Shown here in pieces: positions 61,479 to 64,000 of a stretch of 64,000 nucleotides of DNA (positions are counted from its first letter, which is position 1; every line of letters begins with the position of its first letter). The stretch is from Chitinophagaceae bacterium (GTDB lineage Bacteria; Bacteroidota; Bacteroidia; Chitinophagales; Chitinophagaceae), in the NCBI GenBank assembly GCA_016720745.1, contig JADKKA010000022.1, positions 1,116,001 to 1,180,000 of the forward strand, given 5' to 3'. Position numbers and translations under genes: made by a program. The notes beneath the pieces are model-generated. The model ran no database searches. It worked only from the letters and a program-made list of their open reading frames with translations, and had not been told where the DNA came from.

Positions 61479-62576
61479 ATGGCATTACAGGCAGGCATCG
61501 TTGGACTTCCAAATGTGGGCAAATCAACCTTATTCAATGCAGTAAGTAATAGCGCCAAGGCACAGGCCAGCAATTACCGCTTCTGTACCATTGATCCCAA
61601 TGTGGGATTGGTGGATGTACCCGATCCACGACTGACCAAACTGGCTGAGTTGGTACTGCCCAACCGGACGGTACCCACGCAAATTGAAATTGTGGATATT
61701 GCCGGATTGGTTAGAGGTGCCAGCAAAGGAGAAGGCCTTGGTAATAAATTCCTGGCCAATATCCGGGAAGTGGATGCCATTATTCATGTGATCCGTTGTT
61801 TTGAAGATGAAAATATCCTTCGTGATGAAGGCGCCATCAACCCGGTTGGTGATAAAGAAATTATTGATACCGAACTGCAGTTAAAAGACCTGGATGCAGT
61901 AGACAGAAAAATTCAGAAGTCTGAGAAGCTGGCTAAATCAGATCCCAAACTAAAGGCCGAACTGGAAATCCTTCAGCAATGCAAGGCCCACCTGGAAAAA
62001 GGAAAAAGCATCCGGGAACTCGGACTCAGCAAGGATGAAAAATCAGCCATTGCTGATCTTTTCCTGCTGACAGACAAACCAGTACTCTATGTAGCCAATG
62101 TGGATGAAGCCTCCATGCATACCGGTAATAAATTTTCCGATGCGCTGAAAGCAGCCGTAGCCAGTGAGGATGCCGAGGTAATCATCATGAACAATTCCAT
62201 TGAAGCACAGATCTCCGAAATGGATAATGCAGATGACAAGCAACTGTTCATGGAAGAATATAAAATGAAAGAACCTGCACTGGACCGCCTGATCCATTCA
62301 GCCTACCGCTTACTGAAGCTCTTTACTTACTTTACGGCCGGTGTTCAGGAAGTCCGCGCCTGGACCATTCATGAAGGCTGGAAAGCACCCCAGGCTGCCA
62401 GCGTGATCCATACTGATTTTGAAAAAGGATTCATCAAGGCAGAAGTGATCGGCTATGATGACTTTATCAATTTCAAATCAGAAGCCGCCTGCCGCGAAGC
62501 CGGAAAACTCCGCATCGAAGGAAAAGAATATGTGGTGAAGGATGGGGATGTGATGCACTTTAGGTTTAATGTCTGA
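61479..62576 (+). CDS. ychF: Redox-regulated ATPase YchF (OLA1 type)
   Basis: Universally conserved Obg-like P-loop ATPase that binds ribosomes. The 365-aa protein has the P-loop GLPNVGKSTLFNAVS (8-22), the NYRFCTIDPNVG switch, DIAGLVRGASKGEGLGNKF (G3), a helical coiled-coil insert (LQLKDLDAVDRKIQKSEKLA onward), YVANVDE (the NVDE motif that replaces NKxD and gives ATP preference) and a C-terminal TGS domain (LLKLFTYFTAGVQEVRAWTI, GFIKAEVIGYDDFI). Start and end match the family. The last 40 bp of the gene belong to a tandemly duplicated unit continuing downstream. Confidence 0.97.
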   Translation: MALQAGIVGLPNVGKSTLFNAVSNSAKAQASNYRFCTIDPNVGLVDVPDPRLTKLAELVLPNRTVPTQIEIVDIAGLVRGASKGEGLGNKFLANIREVDAIIHVIRCFEDENILRDEGAINPVGDKEIIDTELQLKDLDAVDRKIQKSEKLAKSDPKLKAELEILQQCKAHLEKGKSIRELGLSKDEKSAIADLFLLTDKPVLYVANVDEASMHTGNKFSDALKAAVASEDAEVIIMNNSIEAQISEMDNADDKQLFMEEYKMKEPALDRLIHSAYRLLKLFTYFTAGVQEVRAWTIHEGWKAPQAASVIHTDFEKGFIKAEVIGYDDFINFKSEAACREAGKLRIEGKEYVVKDGDVMHFRFNV

Positions 62577-62869
62577 TGAATTTAGAACAGAAGAACAGGG
62601 GGTGGAGATTTTAGGGGGGGGGGGGATTGTGAACGCTGTCCATTTAAAGTATCACCCTTCTTAAATGCAGCAATATTTCATTATTCCTCATTTCTTGTTC
62701 TCGTCGGAAGGATGGGGATGTGATGCATTTCCGGTTTAATGTCTGATGAATTTAGAACAGAAGAACAAGGATTGAAGATTTAAGAAGGCGTCTGAATTGT
62801 AACGCTGTCCATTTAAAGTATCACCCTTCTTAAATGCAGCAATATTTCATTATTCCTCATTCCTTGTTC
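62537..62869. repeat. Tandem duplication of the ychF 3' end and downstream spacer
   Basis: Unit 1 is 62537-62700 and unit 2 is 62707-62869, offset by 170 bp. Each unit starts GAAGGATGGGGATGTGATGC, includes the last 13 ychF codons and stop, and ends TTATTCCTCATTYCTTGTTC. Unit 2 therefore carries a non-functional copy of the YchF C-terminus. Both units contain a CATTTAA/TTAAATG inverted repeat, which is extended by gctg/cagc and may form the transcript end. They differ mainly where unit 1 has a G run. Confidence 0.85.
62614..62625. repeat. Poly-G tract, 12 bases
   Basis: An uninterrupted run of twelve G in the noncoding part of duplicate unit 1. The corresponding part of unit 2 reads ttaagaaggcgtctgaattg. 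It is the longest homopolymer I noticed in the window. Confidence 0.85.
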
Positions 62870-62883
62870 ATCTGTTCTACGGT

Positions 62884-64000
62884 TCAAAAGAGTGCGGTGA
62901 TTCCAGCCCTGCCCAAATGAACCGTTCTGGCCGTGCCGGCCTTTCTACCATCATATGTAAAACTCAGTTCCAGGTTATTCATCAGTCTTTTGGAGAAGCT
63001 GAGATTCCAGAGATAATTTTTACCGGGTAATAATCCATCCAGCATGATATAGCTGACCGTTGTACTGACGGGATAATCATATCGGATGCTGTTGAGTGTG
63101 AATTTACCGCTGACCGAACTGTTTTGCAGGATATTGTATTTGGATTCCAGGTTGATGGAATGCGACACCGATTTTTCACCCCCATACAAGGGCAGGTTCT
63201 TTTTGGTATCAAACCGGTAACCGGACACAATCCTGAATTTGGTACCACTGATAAAAGTGAACAAGGGTTCGGCACTGTAGATGGCCAGATCAAAATTCCG
63301 GTTAGCAAACTGGGGCGTAAATAAAGCATTGGCTCCTTTCCTGCCATTCAGATTAAATTGCATACTTCGGCTGATATTCCAGCGGAACTTCATGGTCCAG
63401 TCGTTCAGTTTTCGGCTTTCATACCCATAGGTAAGCAGGGATTTACCACTATTGCGAAGGTTGCTGAAATCCACGCCCCATTTACTGCTGAAACGGTTAT
63501 AGGAAAGGGTATTCAGCAGGATGGTATTGAGAGTGATGAGGTCATCACTGTTGACACTGTACTTAAAAGGATTGAATTCAAAACTTCCGCTGGATACTGA
63601 TTTCTTATTGATCTGCATTGAACTGATCAGCATCAGCTTAGAAATAAATTTCCGGAACCCTTTCAAATCAGGCGAACTAAGCAGGGATCGTGGAGAAATG
63701 GTCAGGCTGTAATTGAATGTGATATAATTCGCTTTTATAAAGTCGTTGGTAGGCGTAAATATCCGGATATATTTTGCCTGATCCGGAAAGGCAGCAATTT
63801 CAAATTCATTCAGCTGCTGAATCCCATCGCTATTATAATCAATCCAGGCAAACTGACCGGTTCCTGCAGGCACTTCCAGGTAGGCAAAATCCCGTCGTTG
63901 CTCCTGCCCCGCTCCCACTTCATATAGTAAGTTGCCGGTAAGCAATCCCTTCCATTCATTCATCACATACTCCACCCTGCCTAAAATGGTTTCATCTTCT
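62884..64000 (-). CDS. C-terminal part of a large beta-barrel-like protein (partial)
   Basis: The frame is open to the right edge of the window (upstream residues EDETILGRVEYVMNEWKG), so only the last roughly 370 residues are seen. They begin with GLLTGNLLYEVGAGQEQRRD, YNSDGIQQLNEFEIAAFPDQ (a Ca-loop-like DYNSDG) and a series of amphipathic strands (WGVDFSNLRNSGKSLLTYGY, TMKFRWNISRSMQFNLNGRK, FRIVSGYRFDT, LELSFTYDGRKAGT), ending VHLGRAGITALF with a terminal Phe. This fits the C-terminal barrel of a large outer-membrane protein. The family is not recognised. The gene converges with ychF. Confidence 0.7.
   Translation of the reverse strand, partial: EDETILGRVEYVMNEWKGLLTGNLLYEVGAGQEQRRDFAYLEVPAGTGQFAWIDYNSDGIQQLNEFEIAAFPDQAKYIRIFTPTNDFIKANYITFNYSLTISPRSLLSSPDLKGFRKFISKLMLISSMQINKKSVSSGSFEFNPFKYSVNSDDLITLNTILLNTLSYNRFSSKWGVDFSNLRNSGKSLLTYGYESRKLNDWTMKFRWNISRSMQFNLNGRKGANALFTPQFANRNFDLAIYSAEPLFTFISGTKFRIVSGYRFDTKKNLPLYGGEKSVSHSINLESKYNILQNSSVSGKFTLNSIRYDYPVSTTVSYIMLDGLLPGKNYLWNLSFSKRLMNNLELSFTYDGRKAGTARTVHLGRAGITALF

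Overview
The window looks like a chromosome segment of a member of the Bacteroidota, most likely the Chitinophagaceae. The support is a SusC/SusD pair, LytS/LytTR signalling, Bacteroidota-style LptD/OstA-like proteins, TAnnTTTG promoter boxes, absence of strong Shine-Dalgarno sites and moderate GC. No database search was possible; families are named from motifs and memory.

Layout. 1-5.4 kb: a LytS/LytTR two-component pair, a putative pentameric ligand-gated ion channel, a BF3164-like propeller protein, a PepSY membrane protein and small unknowns. 6-10.5 kb: histidine catabolism (hutU, hutH) with a purine nucleoside phosphorylase between them. Three copies of a palindromic intergenic element surround these genes, and a short spacer repeat has entered hutU in frame. 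10.8-12.8 kb: two paralogous secreted proteins and a DNRLRE-type protein. 13.06-13.76 kb: a tRNA-Arg(UCU) gene split after U34 by a group I intron that encodes a PD-(D/E)XK-type homing endonuclease. 14.1-24.9 kb: ung, a GNAT acetyltransferase, plsC, then an envelope block (lptD, two amidases, an MCE/MlaD protein, an OstA-like protein) and a small barrel protein. 25-31.7 kb: a DeoR regulator and a SusC/SusD/DUF4397 locus.

32-59.6 kb is the accessory heart of the window. A leftward operon of about 21 kb encodes a large outer-membrane barrel protein, a frameshifted secreted protein, a lipoprotein, a 2208-aa SpvB-like/YD-repeat protein, a 260-aa anchored protein and a 3070-aa RHS protein with a C-terminal tip and a lipoprotein (candidate immunity). 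Facing it is a second, orphan RHS tip (metzincin-like) with its own candidate lipoprotein immunity gene. The two tips are mirror images bounded by 152-bp inverted repeats of RHS core DNA that differ at 3 positions and keep the reading frame. A tyrosine recombinase gene lies 107 bp outside one repeat. The arrangement predicts a DNA inversion switch that exchanges toxin tip and immunity together. The operon and a separate tail-fibre-like surface protein share an identical 20-bp palindromic operator at identical spacing from a conserved promoter block, and a Crp/Fnr-family regulator gene sits directly upstream of the operon.

59.7-64 kb: a fused SpmA/SpmB-like membrane protein, ychF with a tandemly duplicated 3' end, and the C-terminal part of a large barrel-like protein that runs off the window.
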